Assembly (NCBI RefSeq): GCF_029338515.1
Contig: NZ_CP119988.1
Coordinates: 3,348,001-3,412,000, forward strand
Reading direction: 5' to 3'
Source: Haloglomus litoreum
GTDB taxonomy: Archaea > Halobacteriota > Halobacteria > Halobacteriales > Haloarculaceae
DNA: 64,000 nt
In this document: positions 33,611 through 43,221 of the stretch, piece after piece
Layout of the letters: each line of letters opens with the position of its first letter
Numbering within the stretch: the stretch's first letter is position 1
Program-made: the position numbers and the translations under genes
Notes under the pieces: generated by a model
Databases searched by the model: none
What the model saw: the letters and a program-made list of their open reading frames with translations, nothing else
What the model was told of the DNA's origin: nothing

Positions 33611-35146
33611 TCACCTCCGACTGGTGTCTGCGACCGCGTCCCGGAGTGCCCGTCCCGACCGGGCCGCACCGCTCGCGACCACCACAGCTGCCCGTTCGAG
33701 CACGCGCCGGCCCGTGGCCAGCGCGGTCCAGACCCGGCGGGCCGTGGAGCCGAGAGCGCTCGCGAGGGTGCCGACGACCCGCGTCGTCGCGTCGCCGGTC
33801 CGGCGGAGGTGCCAGCCGGTGAAGACGGCGATGGAGGCCAGGAACACGCCGATAGCGAGCGCGTACCGGCGGGTACTCCGGGCGACCGACCGGGCAGCGG
33901 TCGCCGCGGTGACGGCCGTCCGCCCCGTCGTCCCGACCACCCGACGCGCACCGTCGACCGAGGCCCGGACCGCTCGGCGTACACTCCACGGCCCCCGGCG
34001 TGCGCCCGACGGGAGCCGGTCGGGGGTCGACACTTGCTGCCCCGCCCGCGTGCTGCCGGTTCCAGTCCCGCTCTCGACCTCCCCGGTGGGGCCCACGTCG
34101 CCTGCCGCGGCCGTCGCCCCGCCGAGGTCGTCCAGCACGGTCGCGGCGACCCGTGCAGCACCGTTCTCGTGTGCCGGGGGCGCCGGCGGGTCGGCGACCG
34201 CCTCCAGTACGTCCAGCGGCCCCTCTGCGACGGCAAAGCCCGTGGCCGCCTCGCCACGGAGGCGATCGGCGACGGCCTCCTGCTCGTCGGTCGCCGGGTG
34301 GACGACACAGGGCGTGCCGGCGACGGCGGCGTCCATCACCGTCGAATAGCCCGAGCAGACGACCACCTCGGCGTCGCGGAGGTAGGGGAGCAGCGACGGC
34401 ACCGGCTCCCAGTCGTCGCCGCCAACGTCGATGACATCGTGACCCTCGCGCTCGAGGGCGTCGGCGATCCGGCCGAGTTCGGAGTAATGGCTCGGCACGA
34501 CCACCACGTCGGCGGCCTCGCGCTCGCGGCCGCTCCCCTCCAGTGCAACGGGCGGGACCCGGGTCGCGTCCGCGGGTGCGAGCCCCGCGTCGGGCCACAC
34601 CGTCGGGTAGAAGAACTCCCGGGCCGCAGCCACCTGGAGGTCCGTGTGGAACGCCGCGCCAGCCCGCTCCAGCCGGTTCCGGTAAAGCCCGGGCATGTCG
34701 TGTTTCAACACGTACAGCGGTACGTCGACCCGGAGCGCCGCCATCGCCGCGAACATATCGTCGGTGACGAGCGCGTCGGGGGCCGTGGACCGCAGCCAGT
34801 CGATGTAGTCGGCGATGCGGCCGGCCGAGGCCGGGAGGCTCCCGGTCAGTACCTGCCGGACGGTCCCCTCCTGCACGGTGTCGATGAAGTCGACGCAGGT
34901 CGGTTCGAACGCGTCGTAGCCGTTGAGGGCGACGAACTGCGACCCGGCACCGCCGCCCGCCATCAGCACCTCGGCACCACGGGCCTCCAGCGCGTCGGCG
35001 ATGGCCAGCATCCGGGTCGCGTGGCCGGCGCCCTCGGGGTAGTGCGCGACGGCGACCGTCGGCGAGCCGGTGGCGGACGCCGACCCGTCGGGTGGCGTCG
35101 GGCGGAGCTGTTCGCTGTCTGCAGGAGGTGGGCGGGCGGAGGGCAT
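33611..35146 (-). CDS. GT-B glycosyltransferase with basic membrane tail
   Basis: A 511-residue protein. Residues 27-330 form a GT-B (family 1/28-like) glycosyltransferase with HYPEGAGHATRMLAIADALE at the N-domain (about 35-54) and the C-domain nucleotide-sugar site EVVVCSGYSTVMDAAVAGTP then VHPATDEQEAVADRL (about 270-310). The last 150 residues are Arg/Ala-rich with one likely membrane helix (YALAIGVFLASIAVFTGWHL, about 432-451), which is unusual for this family. Likely acts on a membrane-linked acceptor at the cytoplasmic face. The first 25 residues are disordered. Confidence 0.8.
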   Translation of the reverse strand: MPSARPPPADSEQLRPTPPDGSASATGSPTVAVAHYPEGAGHATRMLAIADALEARGAEVLMAGGGAGSQFVALNGYDAFEPTCVDFIDTVQEGTVRQVLTGSLPASAGRIADYIDWLRSTAPDALVTDDMFAAMAALRVDVPLYVLKHDMPGLYRNRLERAGAAFHTDLQVAAAREFFYPTVWPDAGLAPADATRVPPVALEGSGREREAADVVVVPSHYSELGRIADALEREGHDVIDVGGDDWEPVPSLLPYLRDAEVVVCSGYSTVMDAAVAGTPCVVHPATDEQEAVADRLRGEAATGFAVAEGPLDVLEAVADPPAPPAHENGAARVAATVLDDLGGATAAAGDVGPTGEVESGTGTGSTRAGQQVSTPDRLPSGARRGPWSVRRAVRASVDGARRVVGTTGRTAVTAATAARSVARSTRRYALAIGVFLASIAVFTGWHLRRTGDATTRVVGTLASALGSTARRVWTALATGRRVLERAAVVVASGAARSGRALRDAVADTSRR

Positions 35147-35211
35147 CGACGGCCACTGGTCGGCCCGTCGGCATAAACCTCGTGTTCGACGGAATCGCCG
35201 CCAGACGGTCG

Positions 35212-35610
35212 CTACCCGGTCGGGTCGGCGTCCGGCCGTGCCTCCCGGTCGGGCACCTTCGTCAGCACCTCGGCCGTGTGGCGGACGTTCTCGGTGCGGA
35301 CGAGAATCTCCGCGGCCTCACGGACCGTGAACTCGGCGTCGATGTCGGTGCCGTGGCACGAGGCGTACAGCTCCAGCCAGTCGTTCATCGCACCCTCGAG
35401 CGCCGCGAACGCGTCGCGTTCGAACCGGACCTGCTCGCCGCCACCGGTCCGGGCCTCGAGGTACAGCGCGATGGCGGGGCCAGCACCCTCCCGCAGGTAG
35501 TGGAGCGCACGCTCCTCGTCCGGCGGGTCGGTCGGCGGGTCGAACGCCGCCCGGTCGCGCTCGGCGCGCCGGGCGAGGTCCGCGATGCGGTCGTAGTAGG
35601 GGTCGGTCAT
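35212..35610 (-). CDS. Hypothetical helical protein downstream of fixC
   Basis: A 132-residue acidic, helical protein with no signal peptide, membrane helix or recognised domain. It starts 33 nt after the fixC stop on the same strand and is thus probably the last gene of the etfB-etfA-fixC transcript. Conserved-looking parts are EGAMNDWLELYASCHGTDID and EAAEILVRTENVRHTAEVL. Possibly an accessory to the electron-transfer complex; inference from position only. Confidence 0.75.
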   Translation of the reverse strand: MTDPYYDRIADLARRAERDRAAFDPPTDPPDEERALHYLREGAGPAIALYLEARTGGGEQVRFERDAFAALEGAMNDWLELYASCHGTDIDAEFTVREAAEILVRTENVRHTAEVLTKVPDREARPDADPTG

Positions 35611-35643
35611 GCGGTGGATGGGTGGTCGTCGGCCGGACGGCGG

Positions 35644-37326
35644 TCAGCCCTGCTTGAACTCGACGCCCTTCCCGCCGGCCGGGTGCTCCCAGTCGGTGTC
35701 GGCGACGATGGCGCAGGTCCCGCACTCGACACACGGCTGCGTGTCGAGGCTGACGACGCGCTCCTCGTGGCCGTTCGTCTTGACCGTCTCCTCCCGGTAG
35801 CAGCCGCCGCCGAAGTCGCGGGCGCTCACCGGACAGGCCGACACCGCGGCGCCGCTGGCCGCCCAGGAGTTGTCCTTCACCTGGATGTGGGGCTCCCCGA
35901 CGTCGTAGGTCAGGTCGCCGATGCGGTCGTCCAGCTCCGGCGGCTCGACGTGGCTGGTGGCGTGGACCTCGCCGCCGAGCTCCTCCGCGATGACCGTCGG
36001 CACCGTCACGTACGGTACCTTCGTGTCGGGCATCAGCTTGAGGATGGTCGGGTTGGAGAACATCCGCTCGAGCCCCGAGGTGCCCAGCGCGCGGATGCCG
36101 AGGCGGCCGACGGGTGACTCGACGAGCGATTCGGCCAGCCGGGTCGCCGTCTCGTTCTCCGCCAGCGGCGCGATGGTCTCGTAGGCCTCGGGCCGGAGCT
36201 TCTGCATCGTGCCCGACTCCTCCAGCTTCTCCGTGTACCGCTCGCCGGCGTCGTGTGGTCGACCCGCACGCTTCGCGTCGACGAACGCCTCGGCCGCGAG
36301 CGCGCCCGCCGTCACGGCGTGGTTCATCCCCTTGATGACGGGGCCCTGCGCCTGCATCTGGCCGCCGGCGTCGCCGACGAGGACGAGCCGGTCGCGATGG
36401 GGCGACTTGTGGGCCACCTTCTTCGAGTCGGGGACGAGTTTGGCGGAGTACTCCACCTCGTCGTAGTCGTCGCCGAGCCAGTCCGCCAGCAGCGGGTGCG
36501 TGAGCAACGCGTCCAGGAGCTGGTGGGGCTCGGCCTCCTCTGCGACGAGGCTGTCGAGGTGGAACACCGTCCCGATGGAGAGGGTGTCCTGGTTGGTGTA
36601 GAGGAACCCGCCGCCACGGACGTTCTCGAAGATGTTCCCCGAGAACAGATGCGCGACCCCCTCGCCCTCGCCGATACCGAACCGGTCGGCGATGGCATCC
36701 GAGGGCATGTCGACGACGGCCTTGACGCCCTGGAACCACTCGTCGGGTTCGTCCCAGTCCATGAGGCCGGCGTCGCGGGCGAGTTCGGAGTTGACGCCGT
36801 CGGCCGCGACGATGAGGTCGGCCGTGATGGGCTCGATCTCGTCGCAGGTGACGCCGACGATCTCGCCGCCGTCACGGAGCAGGCCGTTGACCCGGACGTC
36901 CGTGAGGACGCCGCCGCCGGCCTCGCGGGTCTTCTCGTGGACCCGCCGCTCGAGCCACGAGTCCATCGTCCGCCTGAGGACGGCGTCGGACCACTCCGTG
37001 TCGTGCTCGTGGAGGTCCGTGATGTCCAGCGACTTGACCTTCTCCCCGGCGATGTTGTGGATGTGGTACTCCGTGATGGGCCGCTCGGCGGCCTCCTCGC
37101 GGAAGTCGGGGAACAGGTCGTCGATGGTGTAGGGCGCGGACTCCTCGGCGTAGATGAGGCCGCCGGAGACGTTCTTCGCGCCGGCCTCGACGCCGCGCTC
37201 GAGGACGAGCGTCTCCACGCCCTCCTCGGCGAGTTTGGCCGCGGCGGCCGCGCCGCCCGGCCCACAGCCGACCACGAGCGCCTCGTAGTGCTCGTACTCG
37301 TCGGTGTCGACGGCGCTCTCAGTCAT
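35644..37326 (-). CDS. fixC: FixC-type flavoprotein fused to FixX ferredoxin domain
   Basis: A 560-residue electron-transfer flavoprotein:quinone oxidoreductase-like enzyme. The FAD-binding VVGCGPGGAAAAAKLAEEGV is at residues 18-37; a later GDAGGQMQAQGPVIKGMNHA (about 311-330) also belongs to the FAD fold. From about residue 465 a FixX-like domain follows: YDVGEPHIQVKDNSW, ACPVSARD, CYREE and DTQPCVECGTCAIVADTDW, with the cysteines to hold an iron-sulfur cluster. In many organisms FixX is a separate protein; here and in ETF-QO it is one chain. Start overlaps the etfA end by 8 nt. Confidence 0.9.
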   Translation of the reverse strand: MTESAVDTDEYEHYEALVVGCGPGGAAAAAKLAEEGVETLVLERGVEAGAKNVSGGLIYAEESAPYTIDDLFPDFREEAAERPITEYHIHNIAGEKVKSLDITDLHEHDTEWSDAVLRRTMDSWLERRVHEKTREAGGGVLTDVRVNGLLRDGGEIVGVTCDEIEPITADLIVAADGVNSELARDAGLMDWDEPDEWFQGVKAVVDMPSDAIADRFGIGEGEGVAHLFSGNIFENVRGGGFLYTNQDTLSIGTVFHLDSLVAEEAEPHQLLDALLTHPLLADWLGDDYDEVEYSAKLVPDSKKVAHKSPHRDRLVLVGDAGGQMQAQGPVIKGMNHAVTAGALAAEAFVDAKRAGRPHDAGERYTEKLEESGTMQKLRPEAYETIAPLAENETATRLAESLVESPVGRLGIRALGTSGLERMFSNPTILKLMPDTKVPYVTVPTVIAEELGGEVHATSHVEPPELDDRIGDLTYDVGEPHIQVKDNSWAASGAAVSACPVSARDFGGGCYREETVKTNGHEERVVSLDTQPCVECGTCAIVADTDWEHPAGGKGVEFKQG

Positions 37327-38995
37327 CGGTCGCACCTCCGGCCTCGGCGACGGCACCGATGTCCAGTTCGCCCGATTCCAGCGCCTCCGTCATAGCGGGC
37401 AGGACCTCGAAGAGGTCGCCCTGGATGAAGTAGTCCGAGAAGTCCACGATGTCGGCCTCCGGGTCCGTGTTGATGCTGATGATGGTGTCCGACTCGTCCA
37501 TGCCGACCTTGTGCTGGACGGCGCCGGAGATGCCGACGGCGATGTAGATGGGCGGCTCGACCACCTGCCCGGACTCGCCGATCTGGCGTTCCTCCGTGAT
37601 GTACTGCTCGACGTGGCCCTCGAACTGGTAGGAGGCCGTGATGACCCCCCGCGACAGCCCGAGGTCGGCGTCCTCGAACGCGTCGGCCAGGTCGAGGCCG
37701 AGTTCGATGCCCTTGCTCGGGTCGTCACCGATGCCACGCCCCATCGCGACGATGACCTCGCGGCCGGTGAGGTCGACACCCTCATCGAGCTGGTCGTGGT
37801 CGGTCACCTCGACCGAGAACCAGTCGTCCTCGAGCGGCGCCTCCCACTCGACCACCTCGCCCTCGCGCTCGGGGTCGGGGTCGGGCAGGTCGAACGAGCC
37901 CGGGATGACGGAGCCACCCTGCGGGTGGAACTCGCGGTCCGGTTTGTCCAGACAGAGGATGGTCGAGTACTCGAAGCCCGAGAAGTCCGGGCGCTTCATG
38001 TGCAGCACGCGCTCGAACTCCTTCTTCGTCCCCGGCTCACCCGTCTTCGCGGGGTTCGAGATGAGTACGTCCGTGATGTGGAGGTCCGAACAGTCCGAGG
38101 CGAGCCCGGAGTCGAGTTCGGCCTGCACGGTCGCCGAGAGGTCGCGCCCGTTGTTCGTCGCCGGGAAGAGGACGTAGCGCGGCTCGTCGTAGCCGTGCCA
38201 CTCCACGTCGGGGCGGTCCTCGCGACCGAACGGGTGGCCGGTGCCGCGCGCGGCGTCGACGAAGATCTCGGTGTAGGGCTTGTGGAGGAAGCGGTCGAGC
38301 CGCGGGCCCTCCTGGTACAGCGCCACGTCGGCGCCGTACTCGATGGCGAGTTCGGCCTGTTCGGCGATATCCTCGCCGATGACGAACGCGATGACCTTCT
38401 CGTCGGCGTCGTACTCGTCGTTGTAGTCGTCCATGAGCTGCCGGGCCTTCCCCAGCATCTCCTTCGAGACGTCGATGAGTTCGCCCTGCTGGGTCTCGCA
38501 GTAGACCCACATATCCCGATAGTCGCCGTCCTCGACCGCGCGGACGTGGCGCTTGTCCGCGGTCGGGTGGTCGAGGTCGGGGTGGCGCTCCTCGGGCGTC
38601 TTCGGCTCCTCCTCGGCCTCGCCCTCGTCGGCATCCTCGTCCTCCGTCACCGAGTCGAGGCGGTTCTGGATCTGTGTCTTGACGCCGCCGCGGTCCTCAC
38701 CTGCCTCCTCCTTCTCGAGCAGCTCGCGCAGTTCGTCGGGGTCGTCGATGCCGCGGATGGCGTTGGCCGCCTCCGCGGTGGACATATCCGTCAGGTCGAC
38801 GAGTCCCTCGTCGTCGTCCTCGTCCTCCGCCTCGAGTTTCTCGATGCGGCTCTCGATGACCTGCTTGACCGGCGGTCGGTCCTCCCCGGCCTCCTCGGCC
38901 TCGAGGATTTCGCGCAGTTCGTCGGGGTCGTCGATGGCCTGGACCTTCGGGCCGATCTCGGAGATGTCGTGGTCGCCGGGGTCGAATTCAGGCAT
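37319..38995 (-). CDS. etfA: Electron transfer flavoprotein alpha subunit (FixB)
   Basis: EtfA carries FAD and receives electrons with EtfB. The 558-residue protein is far longer than the usual 310-340. The ETF-alpha core lies at about 155-550, with the FAD-binding signature VAVGISGAVQHKVGM (about 490-505) and INTDPEADIVDFSDYFIQGD. The first 150 residues are an extension holding two near-copies of an alpha-helical repeat (IDDPDELREILEAEEAGEDR and IDDPDELRELLEKEEAGEDR) in acidic linkers. ATG 38995 is chosen, 2 nt after the etfB stop; a TTG at 39001 would overlap. Confidence 0.9.
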   Translation of the reverse strand: MPEFDPGDHDISEIGPKVQAIDDPDELREILEAEEAGEDRPPVKQVIESRIEKLEAEDEDDDEGLVDLTDMSTAEAANAIRGIDDPDELRELLEKEEAGEDRGGVKTQIQNRLDSVTEDEDADEGEAEEEPKTPEERHPDLDHPTADKRHVRAVEDGDYRDMWVYCETQQGELIDVSKEMLGKARQLMDDYNDEYDADEKVIAFVIGEDIAEQAELAIEYGADVALYQEGPRLDRFLHKPYTEIFVDAARGTGHPFGREDRPDVEWHGYDEPRYVLFPATNNGRDLSATVQAELDSGLASDCSDLHITDVLISNPAKTGEPGTKKEFERVLHMKRPDFSGFEYSTILCLDKPDREFHPQGGSVIPGSFDLPDPDPEREGEVVEWEAPLEDDWFSVEVTDHDQLDEGVDLTGREVIVAMGRGIGDDPSKGIELGLDLADAFEDADLGLSRGVITASYQFEGHVEQYITEERQIGESGQVVEPPIYIAVGISGAVQHKVGMDESDTIISINTDPEADIVDFSDYFIQGDLFEVLPAMTEALESGELDIGAVAEAGGATDD

Positions 38996-38997
38996 GG

Positions 38998-39870
38998 TCA
39001 ATCACCCGCCGCCTCGCTGGCCCCGGCGGCGTGGGGCTGCAGTTCCTCGAGGACCGATTCCATCCCCTCGGCGTCGTCGGCGTCGACCATCGTGGCCTCG
39101 CGCTCCGCGGGCGGCTTCGGGATCGGGTCGACGGACTCGACGATGGTCGGCGAGCCGTCCAGCCCGATGAAGTCCGGGTCGAGGTTCAGCGCCTGGTGGT
39201 CCCAGACGGTGAGGTGGTCCTCGTAGTCGGGCGCCCGCTCCTGCGTGTCCGCGCGGAGGTCCTTGTGGGTGAGCCGCGCACCCGCTGTGCGGTAGGAGGG
39301 CTCGAACTCGGGGTCCATCACGATGAGCGCCGGCATCGGCGCCTCGACGGTCTCGATCTCCTCGATGTCGCCCTCGACCAGCCGCTTGGCGCGGACGGTC
39401 CCGGCCTCCTCGTCGACGTCGAGCGCGACGACGTGGGTGACCATCGGGATGTCCAGTCCCCACGCGGTCTGTGGGCCGGTGTGGCCGGTCTCCCCGTCGG
39501 CGGTCTTGAAGCCCGCGAACAGCAGGTCCGGCTCCTGCTCCAGCTTCTCCAGCCCCGTCGTCAGGGTGATGGCCGTCGCCCACGTGTCGGCCGCGGCCAT
39601 CTCGCGGTCGCTCAGCAGATAGAGTTCGTCGGCGTACACGGACTCCATCGCCTCCTGCAGGACCTCCTTGTAGCCCGGCGGGCCCATGCTCATCACGCTC
39701 ACGTCCCCGCCGTGGCGCACCTTCGTCTGGAGCGCCCCCCGGAGGGCGTGCTTGTCGTTCGGATTCATCACCGTCGGGGTCTTCCCGCGCTCCAGGTGGC
39801 CGTCCTCGTCGAACGAGACCTGGCCCTCCCGGAAGTCGGGAACCCCTTTGGTCAGAACTACCATGTGCAT
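38998..39870 (-). CDS. etfB: Electron transfer flavoprotein beta subunit (FixA)
   Basis: The 290-residue ETF-beta protein starts the electron-transfer operon. It has the family's opening MVVLTKGVPD, DKHALRGALQTK helix and the end of the FAD/AMP-binding fold TGHTGPQTAWGLDIPMVTHV (about 148-167) with a VEAPMPALIVMDPEFEPSYR segment (about 193-212) that matches the ETF-beta signature. EtfB, EtfA and FixC together form a Fix/bifurcating-type complex that links NADH or acyl-CoA oxidation to quinone and ferredoxin. ATG 39870 or 39864 can start it. Confidence 0.9.
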   Translation of the reverse strand: MHMVVLTKGVPDFREGQVSFDEDGHLERGKTPTVMNPNDKHALRGALQTKVRHGGDVSVMSMGPPGYKEVLQEAMESVYADELYLLSDREMAAADTWATAITLTTGLEKLEQEPDLLFAGFKTADGETGHTGPQTAWGLDIPMVTHVVALDVDEEAGTVRAKRLVEGDIEEIETVEAPMPALIVMDPEFEPSYRTAGARLTHKDLRADTQERAPDYEDHLTVWDHQALNLDPDFIGLDGSPTIVESVDPIPKPPAEREATMVDADDAEGMESVLEELQPHAAGASEAAGD

Positions 39871-40231
39871 CGGTCTCAAATCACCTTCGACGTGAGCCAC
39901 CCGCGGAGCACTAATAGCTCTTTATCATGTCAAAATATTAACTATACGCGAATTTCGCTGGACGGCGGCAGTGTCGGTCAGCGGTTCGATGCGCCCGAAT
40001 TGACGGGCAAGAAGCGATGGTGGCGGCAGAGCTATCCGGATATTTTCATGTCCTCGTTCCGCCGCCGTCCGGTGGTTCTTGCCGGAACGAGTCCACGTCC
40101 ACACACCACACCGGGCCGTAATCGTTGTGGGTGCCAGCGGTGGCCCCTCGTCGGAGGGGATGTCGCACGCCGCGCACGCTGCGCTCGCCGCGCACGCTGC
40201 GGTCAGAGGAAGAGCGAGAGGAGAGGGCCGA
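39871..40231. other. Gene-free region between etfB and ferredoxin
   Basis: 361 bp without a gene. It contains an AT-rich promoter zone for etfB (about 39915-39955, including TTTATCATGTCAAAATATT), a 10-bp inverted repeat GGACGGCGGC/GCCGCCGTCC about 100 nt apart (39964-39973 and 40063-40072 approximately) and a 16-bp tandem direct repeat. The stretch between the inverted arms shows no coding pattern. Confidence 0.5.
40168..40201. repeat. 16-bp tandem direct repeat
   Basis: CGCCGCGCACGCTGCG occurs at 40168-40183 and 40186-40201, separated by CT. Two copies only; GC-rich background. No CRISPR-like features. Confidence 0.6.
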
Positions 40232-40810
<579 letters not shown>

Positions 40811-40835
40811 TTAGAACCGTTTCGGCGGGGCGGCG

Positions 40836-41294
40836 TCAGGCGTCGGGACCGCCCCAGATTGTGAGCGTGGCCGAGTCGTCGTCCTTGGACCAGAGGATGC
40901 GGATTTTGTCATCAGGGTCCAGTCCCACCTCGGCTGTGTTCCCCGCGGTGATATCGGTCACGTCAGGGTCTGCACAGTCGTTCCAGGTAGGGGCGTTACC
41001 CCCGCCGTCGCTAATCGTTACCTGGTCGGCAGGAATCTCGTCACCACTAGTGTGTGAAATCTCGACCCAATTCGACCCACCATCATCTACAAGATCAGAA
41101 CAGACCGGCGAGCCGGAAGTCTTGTACTCGAAGTTGAAACTCGCGGACGGCGACGTGTTCGACACCCCGTCCCCGAGTCCCAGCACGAACGTTCCGATGA
41201 CGGCCGCCAGGATGACCGTGATCGCGACCATCAGGATGACCCCGATGACCGGTGATACTGCCTCGTCGTCGGCGAACACTGACGTGAGCTGCAT
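40836..41294 (-). CDS. Type IV pilin
   Basis: A 152-residue pilin of the archaeal DUF1628 type. The class III signal peptide is short ([12 protein letters not shown]), directly followed by the hydrophobic assembly helix [19 protein letters not shown] (about 13-31). A prepilin peptidase would cut just before it. The rest is a small acidic beta-domain with a single disulfide-capable pair (CSDL and NDCADP). It assembles on the outer cell surface for adhesion. A TTATTAGC-like element upstream leaves a 5' UTR of about 60 nt. Confidence 0.85.
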   Translation of the reverse strand: MQLTSVFADDEAVSPVIGVILMVAITVILAAVIGTFVLGLGDGVSNTSPSASFNFEYKTSGSPVCSDLVDDGGSNWVEISHTSGDEIPADQVTISDGGGNAPTWNDCADPDVTDITAGNTAEVGLDPDDKIRILWSKDDDSATLTIWGGPDA

Positions 41295-41464
41295 ATCGAT
41301 GACCCCGTCGTCCGGCCCCGGGAGCCGGTGCCCCCCACAGAGCGACCGAACCGACGTACGCCGGGGTAGTAACTACCCGCTAATAAACTGTCCCACCAGT
41401 GAGGAACGGCCCGGCGGCCGTCCGGGGGCAAGATACAGGCCCCGTGGGCCCCTACCGGACGGTG

Positions 41465-41659
41465 ATGGAACAGTGTGACCGGTGCGGCGAGTCGGTTGCC
41501 TCGGGTGGTGAGTGGATCGAAGTGAACCACCACCACGCCCACATGACGTTCGGTTGCACCTTCTGTGGCACCGACTGCGCGGCCGCCTACCTCCAGGACG
41601 GGCTGGAAGAGGGGATCGAGGACCGGGTGGACCCGGAGAGCGACGGCCTCGGCGTCTGA
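41465..41659 (+). CDS. Small zinc-ribbon protein (DUF7576-like)
   Basis: A 64-residue protein with CDRCGES and FGCTFCGTDC separated by HHHAHMTF: a CxxC-(x22)-CxxC-type zinc ribbon with a His-rich turn. Its pattern matches the haloarchaeal family DUF7576 as I recall it. The start may be ATG 41465; an upstream frame has no ribosome site. Function unknown, likely DNA- or protein-binding. Confidence 0.65.
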   Translation: MEQCDRCGESVASGGEWIEVNHHHAHMTFGCTFCGTDCAAAYLQDGLEEGIEDRVDPESDGLGV

Positions 41660-41720
41660 GCCGCGTGGCGGACTGAGGCGCCCCCTGTTGTTTTTGCGGT
41701 GACGACCCCACGTCCTGGGC

Positions 41721-42680
41721 ATGAGCGACGCCGACCCGGACGACGCGACGACCGACCGCGCCGCGGGAGCCCTGCTGGGCCTGGCATGCGGGGACGCGCT
41801 GGGCCGCCCCGTCGAGTTCGAGACGCCGGCCAGCATCCAGGCCGAGCACGGCCGCGTGACCGAGATGCTCGGCCACGGCACCCACGGCCAGCCCGCCGGG
41901 ACCGTGACCGACGACACGGAGATGGCGCTGTGCATCGCGCGGAGCCTCGTCGCCCGCGACGGGTTCGACCCCGACGACGTGGCCGAGCGGTTCGTCGCCT
42001 GGCTCGACGCCGGCCCGTTCGACGTGGGCCTGATGACCCGGGACGCCATCGACGAACTCCGGGACGGGACACCACCCGGCGAGGCCGGACAGGCGGTCTG
42101 GGAGCGGCGGTCGGAGGGAAGCAACGCCGGGAACGGGAGTCTGATGCGCTGTGCGCCACACGCGCTGGCGTACCACCTCGACGGGCGCCTCGTCGAGGTG
42201 AGCCGCGAGTCCTCGGCGATCACGCACGCCGACCCGCGCTGTGCGTGGGGCTGTGCGGCACTGAACATCGTGCTCTCGGGGCTGGTAGCCGGCGACGACC
42301 CGGCGCTGGCGGCCAACGGCGTGGTGCTCTCCATCAACGAGGGGGACGCGGTCCGCGAGGTCGTCGCCGGAATCAAGCGCGCGGTCGAGGGCGACGGCGG
42401 CCCCGACCCCGAGGACCTCTCGGCGTCGGGCTACGTCCTCGACACGCTGGAGACGGGGCTCTACCACGGTCTCACCGCCCCCGATGCCGAGACGGCCATC
42501 GTCCGGGCGGTCAACATGGGCGACGACGCCGACACCGTCGGTGCCGTGACGGGGGCCGTCGCGGGCGCCCGTTTCGGCGCGAGCGCGCTCCCCGAGCGGT
42601 GGCTGGAGGCCATCGACGAGGCCGACGAGTTGCGGTCGCTGGCGGGCGAGCTGCTGGCCCTGGAGCCGGCCCGGCCCTGA
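41721..42680 (+). CDS. ADP-ribosylglycohydrolase (DraG family)
   Basis: DraG-type enzymes remove ADP-ribose from proteins with two magnesium ions. The 319-residue protein has AAGALLGLACGDALGRPVEF (about 14-33), TDDTEMAL with metal ligands (about 64-71), GSNAGNGSLMRCAP (about 132-145) and the C-terminal NMGDDADTVGAVTGAVAGAR motif (about 270-289). No DraT partner is in the window. Possible roles include reversal of protein or nucleic-acid ADP-ribosylation. Single gene, 62 nt from the zinc-ribbon gene. Confidence 0.92.
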   Translation: MSDADPDDATTDRAAGALLGLACGDALGRPVEFETPASIQAEHGRVTEMLGHGTHGQPAGTVTDDTEMALCIARSLVARDGFDPDDVAERFVAWLDAGPFDVGLMTRDAIDELRDGTPPGEAGQAVWERRSEGSNAGNGSLMRCAPHALAYHLDGRLVEVSRESSAITHADPRCAWGCAALNIVLSGLVAGDDPALAANGVVLSINEGDAVREVVAGIKRAVEGDGGPDPEDLSASGYVLDTLETGLYHGLTAPDAETAIVRAVNMGDDADTVGAVTGAVAGARFGASALPERWLEAIDEADELRSLAGELLALEPARP

Positions 42681-42744
42681 GTCTCCGCACGACACGGCGG
42701 GTCGACACCGAAACCGACGTCCCGGCGCGTGGCCCAGCCCCGGT

Positions 42745-43197
42745 ATGAGCCTCGATTCGACCCTCGAGGGGACGCCCGCGGTCCCCGACGAGTTCGCCTA
42801 CACGACGACGCTGCCCGTCCGCTACCGGGACACGGACACGATGGGCCACGTCAACAACGCGGTGTACGTGACCTACTTCGAGCAGGCGCGCATCGGCTAC
42901 TTCGACGCCGTGCTGGACATCCCACTGGAGGAGCGCGAGATGGTGCTCGCCAACCTGGAGATGGACTACCGGCGCTCGGTCACCACCGACGACGAGTACG
43001 TCACCGTCGCGGTCCGCACGCCCTCCCTGGGCACGCGGAGCTTCCCCACCGTCTGCGAGATGTACACGCCGGACGGCGACCTCGCGGCCGAGGGGTCGAG
43101 CACGCTCGTCGTCGTCGACGAGGACGGCACCCGGCCCATCCCCGAGGCGTGGCGCGAGGCGCTTGTGGAGTTCGAGCCGGCGCTGGACGCCGAGTGA
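42745..43197 (+). CDS. Hotdog-fold acyl-CoA thioesterase
   Basis: The 150-residue protein has the 4HBT family signature: VRYRDTDTMGHVNNAVYVTY (about 26-45), with the catalytic Asp and the central hotdog helix FEQARIGYF. Members hydrolyse acyl-CoA, often 4-hydroxybenzoyl- or YbgC-like short or medium chains; exact substrate not inferable. The C-terminus has an acidic tail. It is 65 nt downstream of the DraG-like gene on the same strand. Confidence 0.88.
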   Translation: MSLDSTLEGTPAVPDEFAYTTTLPVRYRDTDTMGHVNNAVYVTYFEQARIGYFDAVLDIPLEEREMVLANLEMDYRRSVTTDDEYVTVAVRTPSLGTRSFPTVCEMYTPDGDLAAEGSSTLVVVDEDGTRPIPEAWREALVEFEPALDAE

Positions 43198-43221
43198 GCC
43201 ATCGGCCGGGGTCGCGGTCGG

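Noticed and set aside
40160-40201. Possible CRISPR array
   Set aside because: Only two 16-bp copies two bases apart, no spacers of constant length, no cas genes in the window.
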